From positions 1,240,001 to 1,304,000 of the forward strand of contig NZ_JAROCF010000001.1 of the NCBI RefSeq assembly GCF_030433685.1: a stretch of DNA of 64,000 nt. Reading direction: 5' to 3'. How positions within the stretch are numbered: the first letter of the stretch is position 1; every line of letters starts with the position of its first letter. Positions 27,254 through 35,873 of this stretch are shown one piece after another. A model generated the notes under the pieces. It did not search any database. It was not told the DNA's origin and worked only from the letters and a program-made list of their open reading frames with translations. The position numbers and the translations under genes were made by a program. Source of the DNA: Leifsonia williamsii. GTDB taxonomy: Bacteria > Actinomycetota > Actinomycetes > Actinomycetales > Microbacteriaceae.

Positions 27254-27312
27254 CAGAGGGGTCCCGACACGCCGCTCCCGCCAAGCGCGGGCGGCGTGTC
27301 GGGACCCCTCTG
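27254..27312. terminator. Bidirectional terminator
   Basis: Perfect 22-bp inverted repeat (27254-27275 / 27291-27312) around a 15-nt GC-rich loop, between the convergent PTS and ROK kinase genes. Confidence 0.85.
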
Positions 27313-27341
27313 TCGTTGCGCGCCAGGCGGACGGTCCGGCC

Positions 27342-28331
27342 TCAGGCGCCGGCCGCCCCGAACGCCAGCAGTGCCGCCCCCGCGCGCCCGGCGTCGCCGC
27401 CGAACGCGCTCCGCACGACCCGGGGCCGCTCGCGCCAGGCCAGTCCGGCCGACATCCGCTCGCCGAGCGGGTCGAACAGCGCCGCCCCGGCGTGCGAGAC
27501 GCCGCCACCCAGCACGATCACACCCGGGTCGAGCAGCAGGGTGAGGATGTCGAGGCCCTGGGCGAGGACCGCCACCGCCTCCGACCAGATGCGGTCGGCG
27601 AGCGGGTCCGAGCCGAGCCGGGCGACGATCGCGCGGGTGCTCAGCGCCTCGCCGCCGGCCGCGCGATAGCGGCGTGCGACCCCGGCACCCGACATGTACA
27701 CCTCGAGGCAGCCCCGCTGCCCGCAGGTGCACGGCTCGCCGTCGGGGATCACGGGGATGTGGCCGAACTCGCCCGCAGCGCCCGTCGCGCCGGTGATGGT
27801 GCCGCCCGCCGTCACGAGGGCGGCGGCGACGCCCGTGCCGATGGGCACCAGCACCACGTCGTCCTCGCCCTGCGCCGCACCGGCGGTGCGTTCTGCGAGC
27901 CCGGCCGCGCGCACGTCGTGCCCGACTGCGACGGGCAGGCCCAGGCGGTCGCGCACGATGTCGAGGAGCGGCACGTCGCGCCAGCCGAGGTTGGAGGCGT
28001 AGTGCACGAATCCGCGCGTCTCGTCCAGCATGCCCGGTGTCGCGACGCCCGCGCCGACGACGTTCAGCCCGTCGGCGACCGCGCCGTCGCGCAGGTCGGC
28101 GAGGAGGGCGACCAGCGACTCCAGGATGCCGTCGGAGGGTGTCGCGCGCGTGGCTTCGGCGACGACGCGGCCGTCCTCGCTCACGACGGCGCCCTTCATC
28201 GCTGTGCCGCCGAGGTCGACGGCGACGACGACGGGGCCGATGGGTGCGGTGGAGGCGGCGGAGGCGGCGGCCGCGGAGGCGGCGGGTGCAGCCGCACCGG
28301 CCGCCCCGCCCACGATCACGTCGGCGCTCAT
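27342..28331 (-). CDS. ROK-family sugar kinase
   Basis: 329-residue ATP-dependent sugar kinase. ATP/phosphate motif VAVDLGGTAMKGAVV near 38, substrate loop GEFGHIPVIPDGEPCTCGQRGCLEVYMSG with the zinc cysteines CxCGxxGC (His-Cys-Cys-Cys) near 185-200. No HTH, so it is a kinase, not a repressor; glucose, GlcNAc, ManNAc or a related sugar are candidates. An Ala-rich 34-residue N-terminal extension is unusual. Its start overlaps the cutC stop (ATGA). Last gene of the seven-gene operon that begins with an amino-acid-type ABC importer. Confidence 0.9.
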   Translation of the reverse strand: MSADVIVGGAAGAAAPAASAAAASAASTAPIGPVVVAVDLGGTAMKGAVVSEDGRVVAEATRATPSDGILESLVALLADLRDGAVADGLNVVGAGVATPGMLDETRGFVHYASNLGWRDVPLLDIVRDRLGLPVAVGHDVRAAGLAERTAGAAQGEDDVVLVPIGTGVAAALVTAGGTITGATGAAGEFGHIPVIPDGEPCTCGQRGCLEVYMSGAGVARRYRAAGGEALSTRAIVARLGSDPLADRIWSEAVAVLAQGLDILTLLLDPGVIVLGGGVSHAGAALFDPLGERMSAGLAWRERPRVVRSAFGGDAGRAGAALLAFGAAGA

Positions 28332-29083
28332 GCCGCCACCTCGCTCACAGAGGCCACGACCGCGGCGACGACGGCCTCCGAGGTCACCTCGCGCGTTCCC
28401 GTGTCGTACACGGAGGCGGTGGACGATGCGCTCGGCACCGCCTCCATCGCCCGCAGGTGCACCTCGCGCACGCCCGTCCGCCGGACGACCTCAGCCGCGT
28501 TGGCGGGCCGCACGCCGCCTCCGGCGAGGATCGTCACCCGGTCACCGGCCCGGCGCACCAGCTCGCCCAGCTCCGCCGCCCCGTCGAGAGCGCTCGGCGC
28601 TCCGCCCGAGGTGAGGATGCGCGTGACGCCGAGCGACACGAGTTGTTCGAGCGCCGCGATCCGGTCGGGGACCTGATCGAACGCCTTGTGGAAGGTCACG
28701 GGAGCTTCGCCGCACGCCTGTGCCAGCCGCGCGGTGGCCGGCAGGTCCACGGTCCCGTCCGGGGCGAGCGCGCCGATCACGAAGCCGAGTGCGACGCCGT
28801 CGGCACGGGGGAGGGAGCGCATGGCACGGATGTCCGCGACCATCGCCTCCACCTCCTCCGCCGTGTAGACGAAGTCGCCGGGCCGCTGTCGCACGAGCAC
28901 GTTGACGTCGATGCGGCGCGCAGCCTGAAGTGCGCCGGCGACGGTGCCGATCGACGGCGTGATCCCGCCCTCGGAGAGCGCAGCGCACAGCTCGATGCGG
29001 TCCGCGCCCGCGCGCTCGGCCGCGCCGACGCCGGAGAGGTCGTCCAGGCAGATCTCGACGAGGACGCGGGAGGAGGGGCTCAC
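28328..29083 (-). CDS. cutC: CutC family protein
   Basis: 251-residue TIM-barrel protein of the CutC family (GADRIELCAALSEGGITPS near 25-43, PRADGVALGFVIGALAPDG, VTFHKAFDQVPD, RILTSGGAPSALDG). The family is named for copper tolerance in E. coli but its biochemical activity is not established. Here it sits between an asparaginase and a sugar kinase gene in an importer operon, with overlaps on both sides, so a metabolic role on the imported substrate is more likely than copper handling. Start is GTG 29083, overlapping the asparaginase stop (GTGA). Confidence 0.88.
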   Translation of the reverse strand: MSPSSRVLVEICLDDLSGVGAAERAGADRIELCAALSEGGITPSIGTVAGALQAARRIDVNVLVRQRPGDFVYTAEEVEAMVADIRAMRSLPRADGVALGFVIGALAPDGTVDLPATARLAQACGEAPVTFHKAFDQVPDRIAALEQLVSLGVTRILTSGGAPSALDGAAELGELVRRAGDRVTILAGGGVRPANAAEVVRRTGVREVHLRAMEAVPSASSTASVYDTGTREVTSEAVVAAVVASVSEVAA

Positions 29084-30096
29084 GCCAGGCGCTCCAGCGC
29101 GGCGGCCAGGTCGCGACCGACCTCGATGGCGCCGACCGGCACGCCGCCGCCGAGCACCGGCAGCTCGACCAGCGCGTGCGCGCCGGCGATCGGGGTGCCG
29201 AGCGCCTCCAGCACGCGCAGGGCGAGCAGGGTGGTGGCGCGCGGGCTGCCGTCGACGATCTTCATCGCGACCGCGGTGCCATCGGGCGCCGCGACGCCGA
29301 TGACGCCTTCCGCGCCGCCCTTGGCGAGCGCGCCGGGCACCGTCTCCATCAGCGTCGAGTTCTGGTGGCCGCTGCCGCCCACGTAGAAGGGGTGCTCGCG
29401 CATCGCGTCGGCGACCGCGCGCTCCGGGGTGCCGGGCTCGGCCTGCACCAGGCGGCCGAAGGCGCGAGCGATCCCGCGGACGGTCGTGCCGAAGAGCGGC
29501 GCGCCGCAGCCGTCGATCGCGTCGGCGCCGACCGGGACGCCGGTCACCTCCGCCATGGTCGCGCGGATGTGCTGCTGCAGCGGGTGCTGCGGGTCGAGGT
29601 AGCCCTCGGTCGGCCAGCCGTTGGTCGCGGCGGCCAGCAGCATCGCGGCGTGCTTGCCCGAGCAATTCATCCGCACGCGGGCGCGCGGCTCCCCGGCGCG
29701 GATCATCCGCTCGAACGTGCCCTCGTCCTCCGGCCGGTCGACCGGGCAGCCGAGCGCCTCGTCGTCGACGCCCGCGCGTGCCAGCAGCTCGCGCACGACG
29801 CGCACGTGCTCGTCCTCGCCGGTGTGGCTGCCCGCGGCGATGGCGAGCTCGGGGCCGGCGAGCTCCGCGCCCGCGGTCAGGCACGCGAGCGCCTGCAGCG
29901 GCTTCACCGTGCTGCGGGGGAGGATCACCGCGTCCGGGAGGCCCAGCTCGAGCACCGTGGCACCCGACGGGTCGACCGCCACGAGGCTCCCGAAGTGCCG
30001 GCTCTCGATCAGGCCCGACCGGCGGACGGCGGCCAGCTCGGCGAGCTCCTCGACGGCGGGCTCGACGGCGGGCAGGGGGGAGGCGGTGCTAGGCAT
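29080..30096 (-). CDS. L-asparaginase, type III (Rhizobium etli-type)
   Basis: 338-residue amidohydrolase of the asparaginase II (PF06089) family, which is serine-hydrolase-like and unrelated to E. coli AnsA/AnsB. The key residues seen in the R. etli enzyme are all visible: Ser62/Lys65 in RSTVKP, Cys145/Lys148 in NCSGKH and Cys197 in DGCGAP. It lacks a signal peptide, so it works on imported substrate. The gene overlaps the upstream permease by 8 nt and the downstream cutC by 4 nt. It may cleave asparagine or an N-substituted asparagine. Confidence 0.9.
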   Translation of the reverse strand: MPSTASPLPAVEPAVEELAELAAVRRSGLIESRHFGSLVAVDPSGATVLELGLPDAVILPRSTVKPLQALACLTAGAELAGPELAIAAGSHTGEDEHVRVVRELLARAGVDDEALGCPVDRPEDEGTFERMIRAGEPRARVRMNCSGKHAAMLLAAATNGWPTEGYLDPQHPLQQHIRATMAEVTGVPVGADAIDGCGAPLFGTTVRGIARAFGRLVQAEPGTPERAVADAMREHPFYVGGSGHQNSTLMETVPGALAKGGAEGVIGVAAPDGTAVAMKIVDGSPRATTLLALRVLEALGTPIAGAHALVELPVLGGGVPVGAIEVGRDLAAALERLA

Positions 30097-31054
30097 GCGG
30101 TGCTTTCGTGTTCTCGGTCGACCCGTGCCCGGTGAGCGCGGTGTCGTCGTCCCCGGCGGCCGGCAGGGCGGGCAGCACGGGCTGGGTGGAGGGGCGGCGC
30201 CGGCGCGGGCCGCGCTGCAGCCGCGACGCGAAAGCCGACAGGCTGCCGTTGACGATGAGGTAGATGACCGTCACTGCGACGTAGGTGGGGATCAGCAGGT
30301 GCAGGTACGACGCGAGCACCTGGCCGCGGTAGAGCAGCTCCGTCCACGCCACGATGTAGCCGAGCGAGGTGTCCTTCAGGAGGCTGACGAGCTGCGTCAC
30401 GAGCGACGGCGCCACGTTGCGGAACGCCTGCGGCAGCACGACGTAGCGCATCGCCTGGCCCGAGCGCAGGCCCAGGCTGAGCGCCGCCTCCTGCTGGCCC
30501 CGCGGGAGGCTGGCGATGCCGGCGCGGATGATCTCGGCGAACACGGCGGAGTTCGCGATGGTCAGCGGCACGACCAGCTTCCAGATGGTCGGCAGGTTGA
30601 TGCCGAGCTGGGGGAGGCCGAACAGCATCAGGTAGATGACCAGTAGCACCGGCACGGTGCGGGCGATCTCGATGTAGAGCCCGCAGACGAACCGCAGCCA
30701 GCGCAGTCCGCTGATCCGGCCGAGCGCGAGCAGCACGCCGAGCGCACCGCCGAGCACGGCGACCAGCGCGGCGGCCTGGAGGGTGCCCCAGAGCCCGTTG
30801 AGCAGGTACAGCCAGATCGACCACTGGGTGAAGGGCGCCCAGCGCTCCGGCGCGAGCTGGCCGTGCGAGGCGAACTGCCAGAGCCCGGCGCCGAGCACGG
30901 CGACGATGACGAGGATGCTGACGACCGAGCCGATGGCGATGCGACGGCGGCCGCGCGGGCCGGGCACGTCGTACATGAACGCGGCATCGTAACGACGACG
31001 CGGCTTGCGGGCACGGGCGGGCGCCGGACGGTCCGGGATGAGCTGCGCGGTCAT
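30089..31054 (-). CDS. Amino-acid ABC transporter permease (second)
   Basis: 321-residue permease of the His/Glu/Gln/Arg family. A basic N-terminus of 45 residues precedes about five transmembrane helices; the ATPase-contact EAA loop reads QQEAALSLGLRSGQAMRYVVLPQAF (about 198-222). The last 45 residues are a charged, Pro-rich tail. ATG 31054 overlaps the stop of the first permease gene (ATGA). Works as a heterodimer with the first permease, with the binding protein and ATPase encoded upstream. Confidence 0.9.
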   Translation of the reverse strand: MTAQLIPDRPAPARARKPRRRYDAAFMYDVPGPRGRRRIAIGSVVSILVIVAVLGAGLWQFASHGQLAPERWAPFTQWSIWLYLLNGLWGTLQAAALVAVLGGALGVLLALGRISGLRWLRFVCGLYIEIARTVPVLLVIYLMLFGLPQLGINLPTIWKLVVPLTIANSAVFAEIIRAGIASLPRGQQEAALSLGLRSGQAMRYVVLPQAFRNVAPSLVTQLVSLLKDTSLGYIVAWTELLYRGQVLASYLHLLIPTYVAVTVIYLIVNGSLSAFASRLQRGPRRRRPSTQPVLPALPAAGDDDTALTGHGSTENTKAPHA

Positions 31055-31695
31055 CGGGCGATCGCCACCTTCCGCTCGACCCAGCCGGCGGCGAGGCCGA
31101 TGGCGAGCGCGATCGCCATGTAGACGATGCCGGCGCTCGAGAAGATCAGGATGGGCTGGGCCGCAACGAGGTTGATCTTGTTCACCTCGGCGGTCAGCTC
31201 GACGACGCCGACGGCGGCGGCGAGCGCGGTGTTCATCGCGAGGGCGATCATGACGTTTCCGATCGGCTGGACCACCGCGCGCAGCGCCTGCGGCACGACG
31301 ACGTACCGCAGCGACTGGGCGAGGGTCAGGCCCAGCGCGCGCGACGCCTCCACCTGGCCGACAGGGACGGTGTTGACGCCGGAGCGCACGGCCTCCGCCA
31401 CGTACGCGGCCTCGTAGACCATCAGCACGATGGTGGCCGTGGGCGTGAGGGGGAGGAGGACGCCGGCGTCGGGGAGGGCGAAGACCGCGAGCAGCAGGAG
31501 CGCCAGCAGCGGCACGTTGATGAAGAACTGGACGTAGAGGAACGCCGCCGCGCGCAGCACCGGGATCGGGCTGACGCGCGCGACCGTGATCAGCACGCCG
31601 AGCACGATCGAGCCGACGCCCGCGACGACGGCCATGAGCAGCGTCGTTCCGAGGGCCTGGGCCAGCGGCCCGAGGTTGTCGATCAGGGGGTTCAT
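31051..31695 (-). CDS. Amino-acid ABC transporter permease (first)
   Basis: 214-residue permease with five transmembrane helices and the EAA loop QVEASRALGLTLAQSLRYVVVPQAL (about 113-137), typical of polar amino acid (GluC/HisQ-type) importers. Partner of the next gene. It is separated from the upstream binding-protein gene by 113 nt that contain a stem-loop, while downstream spacing is overlapping, so its dosage is probably lower than that of the binding protein. Confidence 0.9.
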   Translation of the reverse strand: MNPLIDNLGPLAQALGTTLLMAVVAGVGSIVLGVLITVARVSPIPVLRAAAFLYVQFFINVPLLALLLLAVFALPDAGVLLPLTPTATIVLMVYEAAYVAEAVRSGVNTVPVGQVEASRALGLTLAQSLRYVVVPQALRAVVQPIGNVMIALAMNTALAAAVGVVELTAEVNKINLVAAQPILIFSSAGIVYMAIALAIGLAAGWVERKVAIAR

Positions 31696-31745
31696 CGCTC
31701 ACTCACTCGCGAAGGGGCGTCAGGGAAGAGGAGGGGAGGTGGGTC

Positions 31746-31792
31746 GGCCGGACGCGCGCGGACGTGGGGGGCGTCTCCACGCGCATCCGGCC
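31746..31792 (-). promoter_or_regulatory. Stem-loop between binding protein and permease genes
   Basis: Arms 31746-31758 and 31780-31792 pair over 13 positions with one mismatch, with a smaller inverted repeat in the loop. No T tract. Position between the binding-protein stop (31809) and the first permease start (31695) suggests mRNA stabilisation or partial termination that raises binding-protein levels. Confidence 0.6.
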
Positions 31793-31808
31793 GGTCTGGT
31801 GCAGCGGA

Positions 31809-32753
31809 TCAGGAACCGGGGACGGAACCGATCTCCGGTGCGGTCGGGATGTCCGAGTCGGTCACGGTGCCGAGCGTGGTCTTCCACGCCTGGCCCCACT
31901 GGCCGCCGTCCTGGATCTTCTTCAGCCACTCGTTGATGAACTTCTTGAAGTCCGAGTCGCCGTGCTGCAGGCCGATGCCGTACGGCTCCTTGGTGAAGGG
32001 CTGGCCGACGACCTTGATCTGCTTCTCGCTGGCGGCGTCGCTGGCGAGGAGGGTGTAGTCCTGCACGTAGGCGTCGCCGCGGCCCTGGATGAGCGCCTGA
32101 ACGGCGGCCGGGTCGGTGCCGAACGCGGTGACGGTCGCCTTCGGGGCGATCTTCGGCACCTCGGTCACGGCCGGGGTGTTGGCGCCGACGATGACCTTCT
32201 TGCCGTCGAGGTCCTTCTCGCTCTTGATGTCCTTGTTGTCGGACTTGACGGCGACGGCGAGGCCGGACTCGAAGTAGGGGCCGGCGAAGTCGATCTGCGT
32301 CGCCCGCTCCTCGGTGATCGTGTAGGTGTTGAACACGACGTCGACCGTGCCGTTCTGCAGCATCGCCTCACGGGTCTCGGACGCCGGGGGGACGATCTCG
32401 ACCTCGGGCTTGCCGAGGATGTAGATCGCGAGCAGCTTCGCCAGGTCGGCGTCGAAGCCGTTGACCTGGTCGGGGTTCGTCGGGTCCTGCTGCGAGAGCA
32501 GCGGGGCGTCGAGCGCCTCGGCGACGATGAGCTTGCCGCGCTTCTTGATCTTCTCCATGGTCGAGCCGGGGATGATCAGGTCCTTGCCGGCCACGGGCGC
32601 GTCGGCGAAGACGGCGTCCTTGGTCGACGAGGAGGCGCTGGGGTCGCTGCCGGGGAGGTCGGCGCTGCCCGAGCAGGCCGTGATGGCCAGCGTCGTGGCC
32701 GCGAGCAGGACACCGGCGACGGTGGCCTTCCTGCGGAGGGTGAAGCGGGTCAT
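31809..32753 (-). CDS. Amino-acid ABC transporter substrate-binding lipoprotein
   Basis: 314-residue solute-binding protein. Signal peptide with lipobox LAITAC (Cys27), a Ser-rich linker, then the bilobal family 3 domain: GKLIVAEALDAPLLS, GFDADLAKLLAIYI, REAMLQNGTVDVVFNTYTITEERATQIDFAGPYFESGLAVAV. The opening of lobe 1 is close to Glu/Asp- and Amadori/opine-type binding proteins; the ligand cannot be fixed. Anchored on the outer face of the membrane; feeds the two permeases. Confidence 0.92.
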   Translation of the reverse strand: MTRFTLRRKATVAGVLLAATTLAITACSGSADLPGSDPSASSSTKDAVFADAPVAGKDLIIPGSTMEKIKKRGKLIVAEALDAPLLSQQDPTNPDQVNGFDADLAKLLAIYILGKPEVEIVPPASETREAMLQNGTVDVVFNTYTITEERATQIDFAGPYFESGLAVAVKSDNKDIKSEKDLDGKKVIVGANTPAVTEVPKIAPKATVTAFGTDPAAVQALIQGRGDAYVQDYTLLASDAASEKQIKVVGQPFTKEPYGIGLQHGDSDFKKFINEWLKKIQDGGQWGQAWKTTLGTVTDSDIPTAPEIGSVPGS

Positions 32754-32815
32754 GGGGAATCGCTTTCTGTCTGACGGGTAGGGGATGTGGAGCGGGTGGT
32801 GCGGGTCTCCGGCTG

Positions 32816-33568
32816 TCAGTGCGACAGGACGGAGGCCAGGAACGACTTCGCCCGTTCGGTGCGGGGCGAGTCGAAGAACTCGGCGGGGGTCGCCTCCTCG
32901 ACGATCTGACCGCGGTCCATGAAGACGACGCGGTCGGCGGCGCGGCGGGCGAAGCCCATCTCGTGGGTGACGACGATCATCGTCATGCCCTCCTTGGCGA
33001 GGGAGGTCATCACGTCGAGCACCTCGCCGACCATCTCGGGGTCGAGCGCGCTGGTGGGCTCGTCGAAGAGCATCACCTTGGGCTGCATGGCGAGCGCGCG
33101 GGCGATGGCGGCGCGCTGCTGCTGCCCGCCGGAGAGCTGGGCGGGGTGGCTGTGCGCCTTGTCGGCGATCCCGACCCGGTCGAGCAGCTCCATCGCCGTC
33201 TTCTCCGCCTCGGCCTTGCGGGTCCCGCGCACCTTGAGCGGAGCGAGGGTCACGTTGTCGAGGATCGTGCGGTGCGCGAAGAGGTTGAACGACTGGAACA
33301 CCATGCCGACCTCGGCGCGCAGCCGGGCCAGCGCCGCGCCCTCCTCGGGGAGCAGCTCGCCGTCGACGCGGATCTCGCCGCCGTCGATCGTCTCGAGCCG
33401 GTTGATCGACCGGCACAGCGTCGACTTGCCGGAGCCGGAGGGGCCCACCACCACGACGACCTCCTGGGCGGCCACGTCGAGGTCGATGTTCTTGAGCACG
33501 TGCAGGTCGCCGAAGTGCTTGTCGACCGAGCGCAGGCTCACCATGGGCCGGGTGTCGGAGACGGTCAT
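32816..33568 (-). CDS. Amino-acid ABC transporter ATPase
   Basis: 250-residue ATPase of the GlnQ/HisP family: Walker [11 protein letters not shown]-loop [17 protein letters not shown], signature LSGGQQQR, Walker [17 protein letters not shown]-loop [10 protein letters not shown]. First gene of the operon, divergent from the ROK repressor gene. On the minus strand TAGTAC (33609-33614) with TTGCAC (33630-33635) upstream, spaced 15 nt, is the best promoter candidate. Confidence 0.93.
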   Translation of the reverse strand: MTVSDTRPMVSLRSVDKHFGDLHVLKNIDLDVAAQEVVVVVGPSGSGKSTLCRSINRLETIDGGEIRVDGELLPEEGAALARLRAEVGMVFQSFNLFAHRTILDNVTLAPLKVRGTRKAEAEKTAMELLDRVGIADKAHSHPAQLSGGQQQRAAIARALAMQPKVMLFDEPTSALDPEMVGEVLDVMTSLAKEGMTMIVVTHEMGFARRAADRVVFMDRGQIVEEATPAEFFDSPRTERAKSFLASVLSH

Positions 33569-33639
33569 CGGGTTCCTCGCATCGTCGGTGGGGCAGGTTG
33601 CGACGAGCGTACTAAGTGATCCGCCTTCAGTGCAATATT

Positions 33640-33662
33640 GGAATTAGTTAATCCGGAATTGG
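33640..33662. promoter_or_regulatory. AT-rich operator candidate between the ABC operon and the ROK repressor
   Basis: An imperfect palindrome GGAATTAGTTAATCC (33640-33654) is followed by a second GGAATT (33655-33660), one and a half turns away. It lies in the only AT-rich part of the 139-bp divergent gap, just upstream of the ABC-operon promoter. Fits the AT-rich sites bound by ROK repressors; binding is inferred. Confidence 0.55.
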
Positions 33663-33707
33663 AGGAAGTCGGTACAGTATCCTCACTGCAGACGAGAGGA
33701 CGGCGCC

Positions 33708-34910
33708 ATGACGAGCACCATCGACGCACCGGGCCACGCCCCGGCGCACGCGGCGTCCACGCCGGGCGGCATCCTCGAGCTAGTGCGCTCCGGCCGCGCC
33801 CGGTCGCGCGCCGACATCGCGCGCAGCACCGGGCTCTCTCCCTCCACCGTGGCCCAGCGGGTGGACGCGCTCATCGGCGCCGGCTACCTCCGGGAGGCGG
33901 GAGCGGGGGTCTCGCAGGGCGGTCGCCGCCCGCGCGCGCTCGAGGTGGACCCGTCGGCCGGCGTCGTCTGCGCCGTCGATCTCGGGTCGCACCACGCGAC
34001 CTTCGGCCTGTTCGACCTCGGCGGGCGGCTGCTCGCGCTGCGCAACGAGGCCATGCGGATCGCGGACGGCCCCGAGCGCATCCTGCAGTGGATCAGCGAG
34101 GTCGGCGCCGAGCTGACCGCCGCGCACGCCGCCCCCGGCCAGACGCTGCGCGGCTTCGGCATCGGCCTCCCCGGCCCCGTCGACTCCACCAGCGGGCGCA
34201 TGGTGTCGCCCTCGCGCATGCCCGGCTGGAACGGCGTCGACGTGGCCGCCGAGCTGGCACGCCTCTCGGGCCTCCCCGCCGCCGCCGACAACGACGCCAA
34301 CCTGATGGCGCTCGGCGAGCTGGTCGAGCTGAGCGAGGCCGGTGAGGAGGCGCAGCAGCTCGTCTTCGTGAAGGCGGGCTCCAGCATCGGCTGCGGCGTC
34401 ATCGCCTTCGGCGGCGTCTACCACGGTCACCACGGCATGGCGGGCGACATCAGTCACGTCACCGTGCCCGGCGCCCCCGACGTGCTGTGCTCCTGCGGCC
34501 GGGTCGGCTGCCTCGACGCGGTCGCGGGAGGCGCGGCCATCGTCGCCTCCCTCCGTCAGTCCGGCGTCGAGGTCGCCGACACCGGCCATGTGCTCGCGCT
34601 GGCCCGCGACGCGCACCCCCGCGCGACGCTGATGCTGCGGGAGGCTGGCCTGCGCACCGGCAGTGTGCTGGCGACCATCATGAACTTCTTCAACCCGCAG
34701 CGGCTCGTGCTCGGCGGCATCCTCGGCGAGGCGGAGGCCTTCGTCGCGGGCGTGCGCTCGGCGATCTACTCCGACTGCCTGCCGATGATCACCGACCAGC
34801 TCGACATCGCGGTGAGCGTCGCGAAGGACCAGGCGGGCATCCGCGGCGCCGGCCGGCTCATCCTCGACGAGCTGTTCGCGCCGTCGCGTGTGAACCTCGT
34901 GGTGCGGTGA
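33708..34910 (+). CDS. ROK-family transcriptional repressor
   Basis: 400-residue NagC/XylR-type regulator: winged HTH at about 20-75 (ILELVRSGRARSRADIARSTGLSPSTVAQRVDALI), then the sugar-kinase-like domain with VVCAVDLGSHHATFGLFDL, the glucokinase-type GHHGMAGDISHV and the zinc motif LCSCGRVGCLDAV. Sugar or sugar phosphate is the expected effector. Encoded divergently from the ABC/asparaginase/CutC/ROK-kinase operon and cotranscribed with a Gfo/Idh gene (GTGA overlap), so it probably controls both directions. Confidence 0.92.
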   Translation: MTSTIDAPGHAPAHAASTPGGILELVRSGRARSRADIARSTGLSPSTVAQRVDALIGAGYLREAGAGVSQGGRRPRALEVDPSAGVVCAVDLGSHHATFGLFDLGGRLLALRNEAMRIADGPERILQWISEVGAELTAAHAAPGQTLRGFGIGLPGPVDSTSGRMVSPSRMPGWNGVDVAAELARLSGLPAAADNDANLMALGELVELSEAGEEAQQLVFVKAGSSIGCGVIAFGGVYHGHHGMAGDISHVTVPGAPDVLCSCGRVGCLDAVAGGAAIVASLRQSGVEVADTGHVLALARDAHPRATLMLREAGLRTGSVLATIMNFFNPQRLVLGGILGEAEAFVAGVRSAIYSDCLPMITDQLDIAVSVAKDQAGIRGAGRLILDELFAPSRVNLVVR

Positions 34911-35848
34911 GCGCGGGCGCGCACGGCGCGGGAGCGGGCGCGGTCGCGATCGTCGGCGCCGGCCGGATGGGCCGGGCGCACGCCGCCGCCTGGGCGGCTC
35001 TCGGCGTCCCCGTCCGCTGGGCGGTGTCGCCGCGCACGCGACCGGACCTCCCCGGCGCCCCGGACGCGCGCTGGGCGCGGACACTGGAGGAGGCGCTCGC
35101 CGATCCCGAGCTGACCATCGTCTCCCTCTGCACCCCGACGCCCTCCCACGCGGCGCTCGCCACGCAGGCGCTGGAGGCCGGCCGCCACGTCCTGCTCGAG
35201 AAGCCGATCGCCCTCACCGTGGCCGACGCGGAGGCGCTGGCGGCGGTCGCCTCGCGGTCGACGGGCATGCTGATGGTGGCGCACGTGGTCCGGTTCTTCC
35301 CGGGCTACGCGGCGCTGGCCACGCGCGTTGCCGCAGGCTCGGTGGGGCGACCCCGCCTCGTGCGCGCCTCCCGCGTCTCCGCCGCACCCCGGTGGGCCGA
35401 CTGGCTCGCCGACGAGGAGCGCTCGGGCGGCATGCTGGTCGACTTCGCCATCCACGACATCGACCAGGCGAACCTGCTGCTGGGCCGTCCGGTCGCGGTG
35501 ACGAGTGTGGGCGCTGCGAGCGTCGGCGCGCCGGGCGGCGCGTTCGGTACCGCGGTCGCGACCACCATCGAGTACGAGGACGGCGGAGTGGCGCAGCTCA
35601 CGAGCGCGGCCGACCTGCCGGAGGGCGAGCCCTTCCGCAGCGAGCTGGAGGTCATCGGCGACCGCGGCACCGACCGGGTGGCGGCCGCAGAAGGCGACCC
35701 GTTCGTGGAGCAGGCGAGGTACGTCCTGGAGTGCATCGCGTCGGGCGCAGCACCCGACCGCGCACCCGTCGCTGCCGCAGTGGATGCCCTGCGCGTCGCC
35801 CTCGCCGCCCGCGAATCCCTCCGCACCGGCGGCCGCGTCGAGCTCTGA
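34907..35848 (+). CDS. Gfo/Idh/MocA family oxidoreductase
   Basis: 313-residue NAD(P)-dependent sugar dehydrogenase-like protein. Rossmann motif VAIVGAGRMGRAHAAAWAAL near 12-31, the EKP motif (HVLLEKPIALT) near 96 with the catalytic Lys, and DFAIHDIDQANLLLG near 184 containing the usual His-Asp pair. Substrates in this family are sugars, inositols and opines. GTG 34907 overlaps the ROK repressor stop codon, so the two are translationally coupled. Confidence 0.9.
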   Translation: MSAGAHGAGAGAVAIVGAGRMGRAHAAAWAALGVPVRWAVSPRTRPDLPGAPDARWARTLEEALADPELTIVSLCTPTPSHAALATQALEAGRHVLLEKPIALTVADAEALAAVASRSTGMLMVAHVVRFFPGYAALATRVAAGSVGRPRLVRASRVSAAPRWADWLADEERSGGMLVDFAIHDIDQANLLLGRPVAVTSVGAASVGAPGGAFGTAVATTIEYEDGGVAQLTSAADLPEGEPFRSELEVIGDRGTDRVAAAEGDPFVEQARYVLECIASGAAPDRAPVAAAVDALRVALAARESLRTGGRVEL

Positions 35849-35873
35849 GCCCGCTCTGAGTAGGGTGAACCCC

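Noticed and set aside
28328..29083. Copper homeostasis function for CutC
   Set aside because: Name only; no copper transporter, chaperone or regulator in the window, and tight coupling to asparaginase and sugar kinase genes.
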